From Pirellulales bacterium (lineage in GTDB: Bacteria; Planctomycetota; Planctomycetia; Pirellulales; Lacipirellulaceae): a stretch of 64,000 nt of DNA. Position 1 is the first letter of the stretch, and each line of letters opens with the position of its first letter. Below, in pieces: positions 35,747-43,907 of this stretch. The stretch spans positions 1 to 64,000 of the forward strand of contig JANQOF010000054.1 in NCBI GenBank assembly GCA_028279215.1, given 5' to 3'. The position numbers and the translations under genes were made by a program. The notes below the pieces were generated by a model that was not told where the DNA came from, ran no database searches, and saw nothing but the letters and a program-made list of their open reading frames with translations.

Positions 35747-36538
35747 TTGGCCGATGCATCTACAATGCGACTGTTCAGTATCGGCCGATACTGTGATGAC
35801 CTGTCGAGTGCATTGGAAAAGCCACTCACTGTGGATATTAAAGAACGTCACCTAAGAGCAGAGGTTATGGATGGGGCAGATCTCGATCCGCGATCTCACA
35901 TGCGAGCCTTGCGTGGGTTAGCTCGACTGAACGCGGCCAGCAGCGCCGCAGCGAGCTTGTGGAAGACTGTGCGACGCATTGTCGATCCGCAAATCGAAAC
36001 CACGTGGCGACTCGTGGATGTGGGTAGCGGAGGAGGGGACATAGCGATCGCGCTCTTGAAATACGCACGCCGCGACGGTATCAGACTGAGAGTTGATGGA
36101 TTCGACTTCAGTTCAACCGCCGTCAGCTACGCGCAGAGTCAGGTTCCGCGAGGGGCCGATGTTACCTTTCACATCGTCGACGTACTGCAAGATTCGTGGC
36201 CAGATTGTGAAGCCGACGTCATCGTTTCTAGCTTGTTCTTGCATCACTTTCGGCTTGAAGATGCTACGGAGATTCTCCGCAAAATGGCGCGATACGCGGG
36301 TCGCGGTGTGGCGATTAGCGACCTACGACGCTCGGCTACCGGCTATCGTCTTGCACAAGTGGCGTGTCGCCTCTTTAGTCGGTCGTCGATCGTTCACACC
36401 GATGGCCCACAATCCGTACGAAATGCATTCACCGTGAGCGAAATGCAACGACTCGCCGCATGCGCAGGTCTTGCCCAAGCGAAGGTAACCCCTTCCTGGC
36501 CGCAGCGACTGACCCTTTCGTGGCGCCGCCAGCCCTAA
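35747..36538 (+). CDS. Class I SAM-dependent methyltransferase of the PKS cluster
   Basis: 263 aa at most; the start is uncertain. SAM motif WRLVDVGSGGGDIAIALLKYARRDG, then VDGFDFSSTAVSYAQ, DVIVSSLFLHHFRLEDATEILRKM and AISDLRRS. Similarity to relatives (DLDPRSHMRALRGLARLN) begins near residue 46, so a GTG at 35831 may be the true start. It lies 13 bp upstream of the FAD enzyme and with the PKS forms a small cluster; relatives methylate small phenolic or quinone-like products. Confidence 0.85.
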   Translation: MADASTMRLFSIGRYCDDLSSALEKPLTVDIKERHLRAEVMDGADLDPRSHMRALRGLARLNAASSAAASLWKTVRRIVDPQIETTWRLVDVGSGGGDIAIALLKYARRDGIRLRVDGFDFSSTAVSYAQSQVPRGADVTFHIVDVLQDSWPDCEADVIVSSLFLHHFRLEDATEILRKMARYAGRGVAISDLRRSATGYRLAQVACRLFSRSSIVHTDGPQSVRNAFTVSEMQRLAACAGLAQAKVTPSWPQRLTLSWRRQP

Positions 36539-36551
36539 CCGGGAGTCATGC

Positions 36552-37721
36552 GTGTCGCGAGACTTGGAACAACTATGGGATGTGTGCGTCGTCGGTGGTG
36601 GTCCCGCCGGTTCGCTCGCCGCACGCCAACTCGCACTGGGCGGTCGCAAGGTGGTACTGGTCGATAAGGCCAACTTCCCTCGACCGAAGGCCTGTGGTGG
36701 GTGCCTTGGCGGCGTTGGAGTCGATGCGTTGGAAAGTGTGGGGTTGCCTCTACAGCGATTGCCCGTCAAGTCTTTGCCTCTAGAGCAACTCGATATTCGT
36801 TGCAATCAAGTTACCGCGTCACTTCAATTGTTGCGGCGGCGAGTTGTCTCCCGTGACGAGTTGGATGCCGCGCTGTTGGCACGGGCAGAGGAATCAGGTA
36901 CCCATGTGATCACCGGAAACAAGGCATCTCTTGGAATCGTCGAAGACTCGGCGCGTCGCGTGATTCTGCATGATGATAAGCATAACGGCTTCCTGCGCGC
37001 CAAGTTGGTGCTGGTTGCTGCAGGCCTCAGCGCGGTGAAGGACGTATGTCGCGGAGTAGAATCACTGACCGCCGGCTACCGGCCGCATGGTCGCTTTGGT
37101 TTGGCAGCGAGTTTGCCCACGGCCGACGACGGCTACGCGGCACACCGTGTAACCATGGCTTGCGGTCGAAATGGCGAAGGATATGTTGGGCTCGTCCGGC
37201 TGCCGGATGGCCGACTCGACGTCGCGGCGGCCCTTGCGCCCGAAGCGATGAACCAAACGCGCCGATCGACTCAGCCTGGCAAAACAACGGCAACGGGGCT
37301 TGTGGAACGAATACTGAACGATTGTGACTTACCTAAACCTGCAGGTTTCGACTTGGCGAACTGGCAGGCTGTCGCCGCGCTTCGTCGCAAACCGCGTCGT
37401 CTTGGTGCCGACCGTGTGTTGCTGCTAGGCGATGCCTCTGGCTACGTGGAACCGTTCACCGGCGAGGGTATGGGTTGGGCATTGCGACAAGCAGTGGATA
37501 TCGTGCCGATAGCGAACCAAGCACTGGAAAACTGGGAACCGAAGATCGTCGATGCTTGGGCCCGGCGCCATTGGCGAATCGTGGGCCGAAGGCAAACGCG
37601 CTGCAGTTGGATCTGTAAGTTCGTCGGCGGCACGAGATGGACTCCGCACGTCGTGCGTGCCCTCACGATCGCCCCATGGGTGGCGAGTCCGCTAATTCGC
37701 GCCATCGATCAACACAGTTGA
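36552..37721 (+). CDS. FAD-dependent oxidoreductase (geranylgeranyl-reductase-like)
   Basis: 389 aa from GTG 36552. N-terminal dinucleotide motif VCVVGGGPAGSLAARQLALGGRKVVLVDKANFPRPKACGGCLGG, then a second FAD contact DRVLLLGDASGYVEPFTGEGMGWALRQA (about 289-316). This resembles group A flavin monooxygenases and geranylgeranyl reductases that act on aromatic or isoprenoid substrates. In the cluster it probably hydroxylates or reduces a polyketide product; the exact reaction is not derivable. The PKS gene begins 73 bp downstream. Confidence 0.88.
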   Translation: MSRDLEQLWDVCVVGGGPAGSLAARQLALGGRKVVLVDKANFPRPKACGGCLGGVGVDALESVGLPLQRLPVKSLPLEQLDIRCNQVTASLQLLRRRVVSRDELDAALLARAEESGTHVITGNKASLGIVEDSARRVILHDDKHNGFLRAKLVLVAAGLSAVKDVCRGVESLTAGYRPHGRFGLAASLPTADDGYAAHRVTMACGRNGEGYVGLVRLPDGRLDVAAALAPEAMNQTRRSTQPGKTTATGLVERILNDCDLPKPAGFDLANWQAVAALRRKPRRLGADRVLLLGDASGYVEPFTGEGMGWALRQAVDIVPIANQALENWEPKIVDAWARRHWRIVGRRQTRCSWICKFVGGTRWTPHVVRALTIAPWVASPLIRAIDQHS

Positions 37722-37794
37722 AGGATGTTCCGAGTGCTGTGGGAACCATTCTTCAGCAAACAACAGGGTATACAACTCTCTTGGAGTCGAACGA

Positions 37795-38868
37795 ATGACA
37801 CTAAAGATTGTCGGTGTGGGTACCTCTACGCCTGCACACGTTATCCGCCCGGAAGACGCTGCGGAGATGATGCAGCGGCTTTGTTGTCAAACCGCCAAGC
37901 AGGCTCGAGTAGCTAGTCACTTAGTGGGCCGCACTGGCGTTTCTCAGCGGCAGACATGTGTTCCCCACGTTCGCGCGTACGACTGGCAGGGTGAGCTCGG
38001 AGGTCCCACGCTCGGCGAGCGGATGGAACTCTACGAGCAGCACGCCGCGCCGCTGGCTCTCGAATCCGCTCGGGCGGCGATCAGCGATGCCGGGCTAAAC
38101 GAACGAGATATCACGCATCTGGTTACCGTTTCGTGTACCGGATTCGAATCCCCTGGGGTCGACTTCCAACTGATCGACGGACTGGGACTACCAACGGATA
38201 CGCAGCGCGTGCATGTGGGCTACATGGGATGCCACGCGGCAATCAACGGCCTCCGCGTCGCTCAAGGACTGGCAGCGTGCGACAAGCAGGCGGCTATCTT
38301 GCTTGTTGCCACGGAACTGTGCAGCATTCACTACGCGTATGGCTGGAAACCAGACCAACTCGTTGGCAACGCAATATTCGGCGATGGCTCGGCTGCGATG
38401 GTAGGAATTGCGGACGAGTCGGAAGTCGGCCGGTCCGATCTTTGCCAATGGCGGCTCGCCCGAACCGGTTCGCAGATCCTTCCCGAATCAGACCATCTTA
38501 TGGCTTGGCGCGTTCGAGACCACGGTTTTGAGATGACACTTTCCTCAGCACTACCAACCCTCATCGAGCAACAGCTTGCATCGTATGTCGAACAGTGGCT
38601 GCGCGAGTTGGGTTTCTCGATCGACGACATCGGCAGTTGGGCGATCCATCCAGGTGGGCCGAGGGTCCTCACCGCCGTGGAGAACGCCCTGAGTCTGGAG
38701 CCTTCGGCGACTCAATTCTCTCGCCAGGTGCTGGAGGCACACGGCAACATGTCGAGCCCAACCTTGCTGTTCATCTTGCAGCGCCTGCGTGAAGCCAAGG
38801 CACAAAGCCCCTGTGTTGCCATTGGGTTCGGACCCGGCATCGTAGCGGAGATGGCGATCTTCGTATGA
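37795..38868 (+). CDS. Type III polyketide synthase (chalcone/stilbene synthase family)
   Basis: 357 aa, the normal length. The catalytic triad is intact: Cys146 in HVGYMGCHAAINGLRVA, His285 in SWAIHPGGPRVL and Asn318 in EAHGNMSSPTLLFIL. It condenses malonyl-CoA units on a starter, giving pyrones or resorcinols. Together with the methyltransferase and flavoenzyme upstream it forms a three-gene pathway. Bacterial relatives make alkylresorcinols or alkylpyrones; the pocket cannot be predicted by eye. No ACP-like or loading gene is in view. Confidence 0.95.
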   Translation: MTLKIVGVGTSTPAHVIRPEDAAEMMQRLCCQTAKQARVASHLVGRTGVSQRQTCVPHVRAYDWQGELGGPTLGERMELYEQHAAPLALESARAAISDAGLNERDITHLVTVSCTGFESPGVDFQLIDGLGLPTDTQRVHVGYMGCHAAINGLRVAQGLAACDKQAAILLVATELCSIHYAYGWKPDQLVGNAIFGDGSAAMVGIADESEVGRSDLCQWRLARTGSQILPESDHLMAWRVRDHGFEMTLSSALPTLIEQQLASYVEQWLRELGFSIDDIGSWAIHPGGPRVLTAVENALSLEPSATQFSRQVLEAHGNMSSPTLLFILQRLREAKAQSPCVAIGFGPGIVAEMAIFV

Positions 38869-39298
38869 CGATCCGTTGGCAACGTTCGCGATAACTGTCG
38901 CCGGATTTGGACGGGTTTCGTGCTTGACGTTGGATCGGCACTGGCGTAGCCAGTGGCACACGTGCGTTGATCGTCACGGCCCGGCTAACGTAGCTGTTAC
39001 CGATCCGCCATCGAGCGACTGAATGGATCGGTCGAACTCACGGCGGTAGGCTGGCCGAAAGCGCCAGTTTGGCGCTGTGCAGCTCCGCGCGGCCAACTGC
39101 GGAGGCGAAAAGTAACCGATCGTTTTCTCAGTGTCCACCAATCGGGTCTGCAATCAGAGATTGCGACATACCGCATAAGCGATGCAAGTCGTATATTACC
39201 AATACTTTATGGATTCTTAAGGGGTGCATTGTCAGAAGAAATAGATCAACAATGATCTATTAAATGCCAAAAAATGTATTATGTAAGGTCTATTTTGT
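38869..39298. other. Gene-free region between PKS and the HTH-Fic pair
   Basis: 430 bp. The first half is ordinary composition with two adjacent small hairpins, GCGCCA-GTT-TGGCGC (39061-39075) and CTCCGC/GCGGAG (39083-39104), which may end the PKS transcript. The second half is strongly AT-rich and holds the inverted repeat described separately. Confidence 0.5.
39240..39261. promoter_or_regulatory. Inverted repeat in the HTH-Fic leader
   Basis: AATAGATC-AACAAT-GATCTATT: perfect 8-bp arms with a 6-nt spacer. A related half-site, AGGTCTATTTT, appears at 39286-39296, and a possible extended -10 word TGTATTAT at 39275-39282. The position, about 55 bp upstream of the HTH start, suits an autoregulatory operator. 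Confidence 0.55.
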
Positions 39299-39316
39299 GT
39301 GTCTTTTGGGGTTCCT

Positions 39317-39727
39317 ATGGAGGGTTCCGCCGTGACTGGTTCACTACACGAAAGTCTAAATGCGCGCCGCAAGGAGCTTGGCTTGTCGAAGAGCGCCCTT
39401 GCTGAGCGAAGCGGAGTGTCCTGCGCAACTGTAAAACGCATTTTGGGAGGCCGCGGTGGCGTGCTGGTTGAAAACCTCCAAGCGGTGGCCCGTGTGCTGG
39501 GTACGAAGGTAGTACTTGGCGAGAGCGTGGAAGTTGAGACTGTGGCCACCATTGCCGATTTGCGTGAACAGGTTGCCATGGAGAAGGCCAAGCGACTTGC
39601 GGCATTGGCCCAAGGCTCGTCGGCGCTCGAAGCACAGGCTGTGTCTAGTGATGTCGTCGAGAGCGTCGAGCGGGACATATTCCATGACCTGCTTGCCGGA
39701 TCGAATAGAAAGCTGTGGGCAGTGTGA
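39317..39727 (+). CDS. XRE-family HTH protein, probable antitoxin of the Fic pair
   Basis: 136 aa from ATG 39317; a GTG at 39299 is an alternative. HTH domain SLHESLNARRKELGLSKSALAERSGVSCATVKRILGGRGG... then LVENLQAVARVLGTKVVLGESV. The C-terminal half is helical (TIADLREQVAMEKAKRLAALAQGSSALEAQAVSSDVVESVERDIFHDLLAGSNRKLW). Relatives precede a Fic-domain gene as 'mobile mystery protein A'-like partners. It probably represses its own operon and may neutralise Fic. Overlaps the Fic gene by 4 bp. Confidence 0.8.
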   Translation: MEGSAVTGSLHESLNARRKELGLSKSALAERSGVSCATVKRILGGRGGVLVENLQAVARVLGTKVVLGESVEVETVATIADLREQVAMEKAKRLAALAQGSSALEAQAVSSDVVESVERDIFHDLLAGSNRKLWAV

Positions 39728-40326
39728 GCACTTTTGGTCCGTACAAAGAGGGTGAGACACCGATACCACGGGAAGGTTTGCGCGACGCGACGATCGTAAC
39801 GCGAGAGCAGTTGAATGCGGCTGAATTTAGGAACATTGCGCAGGCAACGTACAAGTATCTTGCCGCTAAGCCCAGCAAAAAGCTTGCACCGTTTACACTC
39901 GACTGGTCGCTACGGCTTCATCGCGAGATGTTTGGCGATGTTTGGGATTGGGCAGGCAAAGTCAGAACAACCGAATTGAACATCGGGATTGATCCTGCAT
40001 TCGTCACCCAAGAGCTTGGTGGGTTGTTCCTAAACGTAGAAGTGTGGAAAGTCATACCGCAAACTGTGCTTAATGATGCGGTAAAGATGCACTTCGAGGC
40101 AGTGCGTATTCATCCGTTCGAGAACGGCAATGGTCGGTGGTCACGCCTGTTGGCAAATATTTGGCTAAAGCAGCAGGGTTTCGAGCCAGTACAGTGGCCC
40201 GAGGATGTTATCATCGAGGGCGAGAACGCAGTGCGAAAGGAATACTTGGACGCCATTCGTACGGCCGACAAAGGAGATCTTCGGCCCCTAGTTGAGATGC
40301 ACCGCCGATTCTGGCCAGATGAGTAG
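39724..40326 (+). CDS. Fic-domain protein ('mobile mystery protein B' type)
   Basis: 200 aa from GTG 39724. The Fic motif HPFENGNGRWSR (residues 130-141) is intact (HPFxxGNGRxxR), so AMPylation or a related transfer to a protein target is likely. The N-terminal FGPYKEGETPI and EMFGDVWDWAGKVRTTELNIGIDP are typical of the mobile mystery B family. It is probably a toxin with the upstream HTH protein. No inhibitory (S/T)xxxE(G/N) helix was recognised by eye. Confidence 0.87.
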   Translation: MSTFGPYKEGETPIPREGLRDATIVTREQLNAAEFRNIAQATYKYLAAKPSKKLAPFTLDWSLRLHREMFGDVWDWAGKVRTTELNIGIDPAFVTQELGGLFLNVEVWKVIPQTVLNDAVKMHFEAVRIHPFENGNGRWSRLLANIWLKQQGFEPVQWPEDVIIEGENAVRKEYLDAIRTADKGDLRPLVEMHRRFWPDE

Positions 40327-40402
40327 TCAGTATTTGAATGGATTGTGCGCACAACTGGTCTACATTGTGCGAAGCCAGCACCACACCACTTTCTCACCAT
40401 TT

Positions 40403-40424
40403 TTTCGTTGAAACCGGGCCACCT
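40403..40424 (+). repeat. 22-bp dispersed repeat, copy 1
   Basis: TTTTTCGTTGAAACCGGGCC plus AC (22 nt) differs at three positions from 57934-57955 in the same orientation. It sits in the AT-rich leader of the HTH protein gene at 40497. Confidence 0.7.
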
Positions 40425-40496
40425 CCTCCGGTACAACTAAACGAGAAATAGTATACGCATGTATATTTCACGTTTTTCACGAACGAGGAGGAATCG

Positions 40497-41147
40497 ATGG
40501 GGCGGGCGAAGGTGTTGGATGACGTGAAGAAGCGGGAGGTTTGTGCGCTGGTCACCGCGGGGATGAGTTTGGCGAAGGTGGCCCGGTATGTGGGGTGTTG
40601 CCGGCGGACGATTCTTAACGAGCGGGACCGGGATGCCGATTTCGACCAGCGGATGCGGCGAGCAGAGTTGGCCGCCGAACTGAGTCCCATGGAGGCGATG
40701 CGTCGGGCGGCGTCGACTCACTGGCGGGCGGCCGCCTGGATGCTCGACCGGCAAGAACGCCGCGAAACCGAACGGCGCGTGAAGCCCGACGTGTTCACCC
40801 GCGAGGAACTGCTAAGACTGGGCGACGAGGTGAAGCGGATTGTTTCTCGTGCGGTGCTCGACCCGTTCGATGGTCCGCACATTCAGCAGAAGATTGAGAA
40901 CCTGTTTGTGGCCGCGGTACCGGGCACCGTCGGTAAGCGACAGGCAACGAGCAGGCGAGGCGGCCCGACGGTGGCCGAATCGATACACTCTCTCGAACAG
41001 CGATGGAAGGCAAGGAAGGCGAGCTCCAGTAAGGCGTCGAGCGAGGCGACCGAGCAGAGTAAATTCCCAACCCCGCTGGGTAGTGTGAATTTATTCGGCA
41101 ACCGAGCCGCACCTGAAGACGCAAAAGCCCCTGAAAAAACCGAGTAA
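40497..41147 (+). CDS. HTH-containing protein of a multicopy planctomycete type
   Basis: 216 aa. The N-terminal HTH VKKREVCALVTAGMSLAKVARYVGCCRRTILNERDRDADF resembles transposase-like or phage-like helices and is followed by RRAELAAELSPMEAMRRAASTHWRAAAWMLDRQ, a pattern I recall in many planctomycete proteins of unknown role. The last about 40 residues (KFPTPLGSVNLFGNRA) are encoded by repeat-like intergenic sequence, so the C-terminus is probably not native. Strong AGGAGG precedes the start (about 40488). Likely a DNA-binding regulator. Confidence 0.75.
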   Translation: MGRAKVLDDVKKREVCALVTAGMSLAKVARYVGCCRRTILNERDRDADFDQRMRRAELAAELSPMEAMRRAASTHWRAAAWMLDRQERRETERRVKPDVFTREELLRLGDEVKRIVSRAVLDPFDGPHIQQKIENLFVAAVPGTVGKRQATSRRGGPTVAESIHSLEQRWKARKASSSKASSEATEQSKFPTPLGSVNLFGNRAAPEDAKAPEKTE

Positions 41148-41176
41148 ACCGCGCGTCAAGTGAGAGCGCGGGTGGC

Positions 41177-41197
41177 GAGTAAATGCACAACGAATCG
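41177..41197 (-). repeat. 21-bp dispersed repeat, copy 2
   Basis: Exact reverse complement of 7112-7132, starting GAGTAAATGC and ending GAATCG. It is 30 bp downstream of the HTH protein stop; the words GTAAATTCCCAA and GTGAATTTATTCGG (41057-41098) fall inside that gene's 3' end, matching words near copy 1. Confidence 0.8.
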
Positions 41198-41345
41198 TGT
41201 TTGGCGAATTCAGGAAAAAACTGCTGGGTGAGACTGTAGACGCGGGCACGGCTTCACGCCATGACACTGTCGACGACGTCATCGGTGGCTCTGCCGTTGT
41301 TCGTTCGTTAGCGCGTTGTATGAATCGCCCGAAGCGTGCAGTTCC

Positions 41346-42410
41346 CTATCGAGGCGTAAAGTCCTGGTCGGCGGCGATTCCGAGGGCGAACTCGGCGAGC
41401 AGGTCGGCGCAGGCGTCGAGGTCGTCGAGCGAGACCATTTCGACGGCGCTGTGCATGTAGCGATTGGGGACGCTTACCAGGCCGGTGGCGACGCCGCCAC
41501 GGGCGATTTGCATGGCGTTGGCGTCGGTGCCCGAGCCGCGGCCGATGGCGCCCCATTGCAAGTCGATTTTTGCTGTTTCGGCGGCCGAGCGAAGATGGTC
41601 GACCACCACCGGGTTCATGTTCGCGCCGCGATAAACCACAGGCCCGCCGCCGAGTTTTACTTCGCCTTCTTGGTTCTTGTCGATCGTCGGACAATCGGTA
41701 GCATGCGTGACGTCGACTGCCACACCGACATGAGGATCGATTCCGTAAGCGCTCGTGGTGGCGCCGCGAAGTCCGATTTCTTCCTGCACAGTCGCCGCAA
41801 CGTGTACGGCGACGTTCAGCCCACCGCGCTCCTTCGCCCGGCGACCTGCTTCGACGCAAACCCACAAGCCGGTCTTGTCGTCCATGCCGGGCGAGTTGGC
41901 CAGGTTGTTGCGCATCTCTTGATAGCCGAGTTCGAGCGTGACGGGATCGCCAATCGCAACGGCCTGCTGGGCTTCCTTTTGGTCCTTGGCGCCGATGTCG
42001 AGCCACAGTTGTTTGGTCTTCACCACTTGCTTTCGCTCTTCGTCGTTCAGCAAGTGTATTGGCTTACGAGCGATCACCGCGGGAACAGGTCCGCCGGCGG
42101 TGTAGATGGTCATCCGCTGGCCAATAAGCTGCTGCGGATCCCAGCCGCCAATGGTATTGGTGTAGATGAAGCCATTGTCGTCAATGTAAGTCACCAGCAG
42201 TCCGATTTGATCGGCATGCCCGGCGAACATCACACGCAACTCCGCCGACGGGTTGCAACTGGCGATCACGTTGCCGTGCAGGTCGGTACGAACTTCGTCG
42301 GCGAAGCTGCCGACATACTCGCGGACGATGTTTTGTACGGGAACTTCGTAGCCCGACGGACTGGGGGTTTCGAGCACGTTGATCAAAAACTCTTTGGCCG
42401 CCTTGTCCAT
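41346..42410 (-). CDS. M42 family metallopeptidase
   Basis: 354 aa. Metal-binding residues visible: His in FAGHADQIG, the bridging Asp in GMDDKTG, Glu pair QEEIGLRG, Asp in AVDVTHATD and the C-terminal His in HSAVEMV. TPSPSGYE at the N-terminus and GRGSGTDANAMQIARGG are typical. A cytoplasmic dinuclear (Co/Zn) aminopeptidase or endoglucanase-like enzyme; substrate not certain. It is transcribed alone. Confidence 0.93.
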   Translation of the reverse strand: MDKAAKEFLINVLETPSPSGYEVPVQNIVREYVGSFADEVRTDLHGNVIASCNPSAELRVMFAGHADQIGLLVTYIDDNGFIYTNTIGGWDPQQLIGQRMTIYTAGGPVPAVIARKPIHLLNDEERKQVVKTKQLWLDIGAKDQKEAQQAVAIGDPVTLELGYQEMRNNLANSPGMDDKTGLWVCVEAGRRAKERGGLNVAVHVAATVQEEIGLRGATTSAYGIDPHVGVAVDVTHATDCPTIDKNQEGEVKLGGGPVVYRGANMNPVVVDHLRSAAETAKIDLQWGAIGRGSGTDANAMQIARGGVATGLVSVPNRYMHSAVEMVSLDDLDACADLLAEFALGIAADQDFTPR

Positions 42411-42500
42411 GAATGCCTCTTGCGCGAACGCCTGGTATGGGTGGGGGAGTGCGAACGAATGACTGCAAGACGTTTGATTATCGCGGCGGCATGGGAGATT

Positions 42501-42959
42501 TCAACCACCGGCGGGTCGCGTCGTTTGCAGCGCACGGATATCCATCTGTTCCACGTCGGGCCACTCACCGAGTTCGATGAGGTTGCCATCAGGATCATGA
42601 ATGAACAGTTGGCGGTAGCCGTAGTCGGGCAGGCGTCGATGAATCACTGCGACGTTGTGCTCGGCCAACTGCGCGAGCGTGCGATCAATGTCCTCGACTC
42701 GAAAGGCCAGGTGGTGGCGGCGAGTGTTGTCGCGCGTGGAGCTTGGCTCGAAACGTCGGTCGTGAATCAGGTGCAGCATCATGCCAAGTCCATCGCTGTA
42801 GAGCCAACTGCCAGCAAAGCTGAAACCGGGCCGCGGTACTTCAAAAAAACCAAGCACCTGAGTGTAGAAAGCAACGCTAGCAGCTATGTCGATGCTGTTG
42901 AGGGCAGCGTGATTGAAGCGGGCGATCGGGATAGGACTGGGCATGGAGAGATTCGACAT
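42501..42959 (-). CDS. VOC superfamily protein (glyoxalase/dioxygenase-like)
   Basis: 152 aa from ATG 42959; ATG 42944 is also possible, and no ribosome binding site is clear. VOC pattern: ARFNHAALNSIDIAASVAFYTQVLGFFEVPRPGFSFAG, then HHLAFRVEDIDRTLAQLAEHNVAVIH...LFIHDPDGNLIELGEW with the metal-ligand Glu. A metal-dependent glyoxalase-like or ring-cleaving role is plausible; not assigned. Divergent from the lipoprotein gene. Confidence 0.85.
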   Translation of the reverse strand: MSNLSMPSPIPIARFNHAALNSIDIAASVAFYTQVLGFFEVPRPGFSFAGSWLYSDGLGMMLHLIHDRRFEPSSTRDNTRRHHLAFRVEDIDRTLAQLAEHNVAVIHRRLPDYGYRQLFIHDPDGNLIELGEWPDVEQMDIRALQTTRPAGG

Positions 42960-43100
42960 CGAAGGGGAGGAAGGTTGTTTCCCACGGATTGTAACGATTT
43001 TATCAACCACTCGCCTACGGCGCGACGATAGAACCGACGACGTGCGCACGAATGCGCGCTTGAGATTGACCGTATCGACTTACGAATAAGAGGCTCCGGC

Positions 43101-43868
43101 ATGAACGCCCGGCTCACGGCAATTGCCTGTTTTGTAACTAGTGTCGTCTTAGGAGCGAGCGGCTGTGTTTCGTGTGGCCCGCACTATGGCGGCTGCGGCA
43201 ACGGTTGCGCCGCTCCATGCGAACCAGCTTGTGGATGTGAGCCAGGGTGTGCTTGCGAACTTGGTTGCGGATGCGAACCAGCGTGCGGATGTGCTGGGCC
43301 ATGTGGGCTTGGCTGTGGATCGACCTACGCCGGCCAAATCTACGAAGGCTGTGGATGCAGTTGCGAGAGCGGCTTTCGCTTGCGTCCCTGCACCGGGCCA
43401 GCCTGTTGTAGTACGGGATGCTGCGGCTGCGAGCCAGCTTGCGGTTGCGAGCCCGCTTGCGGATGTGAACCTGCTTGCGGATGTGAACCAGGATGTGGCT
43501 GCGAACCGGCCTGTGGATGCGTGGCAACCGCGGGTTGCGACTGTTGTCACCAGCCAGTGGGCTTCGAACGATGCGGAGAAGGATTCGTCAATGCGTTGGG
43601 CCGTGTTTGCCGAAGCATCTGCGGACCTGGTTGCTCGGGCTGCGATGGAGAATTGTACTGGAGCGAGTGGCACAACGACCCGCCACGGTGCTGCGACTTG
43701 TGCAATCACCACGGCGATTGGATCGGACCGCCTGGCAATCCGTGCCCGACCGGCGACTGTGTGACCACGGGGTCTGCCGGTTACAGCGTGGGCCACCGAG
43801 TTCACAACCAGCAGCGGCAAACGCGGTTTGCGAAGCAGCCGGCCGTCGAAGGCCCGATTCGTCGGTAA
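43101..43868 (+). CDS. Cysteine-rich lipoprotein with CEPACG repeats
   Basis: 255 aa, 48 of them Cys. A signal peptide with lipobox LGASGC (Cys22) marks a lipoprotein. The body is built from CGCEPAC-type units: irregular in residues 38-70, then five tandem CEPACG hexapeptides at 110-139 (18-bp units 43428-43517). A C-terminal domain has FERCGEGFVNALGRVCRSICGPGC and WNDPPRCCDLC-like patterns. Such proteins occur in planctomycete envelopes, where disulfide-linked protein is abundant. No function can be assigned; metal binding or envelope cross-linking are possibilities. Confidence 0.8.
   Translation: MNARLTAIACFVTSVVLGASGCVSCGPHYGGCGNGCAAPCEPACGCEPGCACELGCGCEPACGCAGPCGLGCGSTYAGQIYEGCGCSCESGFRLRPCTGPACCSTGCCGCEPACGCEPACGCEPACGCEPGCGCEPACGCVATAGCDCCHQPVGFERCGEGFVNALGRVCRSICGPGCSGCDGELYWSEWHNDPPRCCDLCNHHGDWIGPPGNPCPTGDCVTTGSAGYSVGHRVHNQQRQTRFAKQPAVEGPIRR
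43428..43517 (+). repeat. Five tandem 18-bp units
   Basis: Units 43428-43445, 43446-43463, 43464-43481, 43482-43499 and 43500-43517 encode CEPACG (the fourth CEPGCG). Synonymous differences between units show they are not a very recent expansion. Confidence 0.85.
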
Positions 43869-43907
43869 CAAGCCAAGGGCGACCTAAGAACGATAGGCAC
43901 AGCGGAT

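Noticed and set aside
35288..35851. Small ORFs on both strands after the integrase remnant
   Set aside because: No coding character or homology; composition looks random.
41316..43031. 571-aa plus-strand frame opposite the M42 peptidase and VOC genes
   Set aside because: Antisense of two well-supported genes; no recognisable domain.
43149..43871. Two long frames overlapping the Cys-rich lipoprotein gene (one per strand)
   Set aside because: Open only because the 18-bp repeats lack stops in several frames; the Cys-rich frame has the signal peptide and lipobox.
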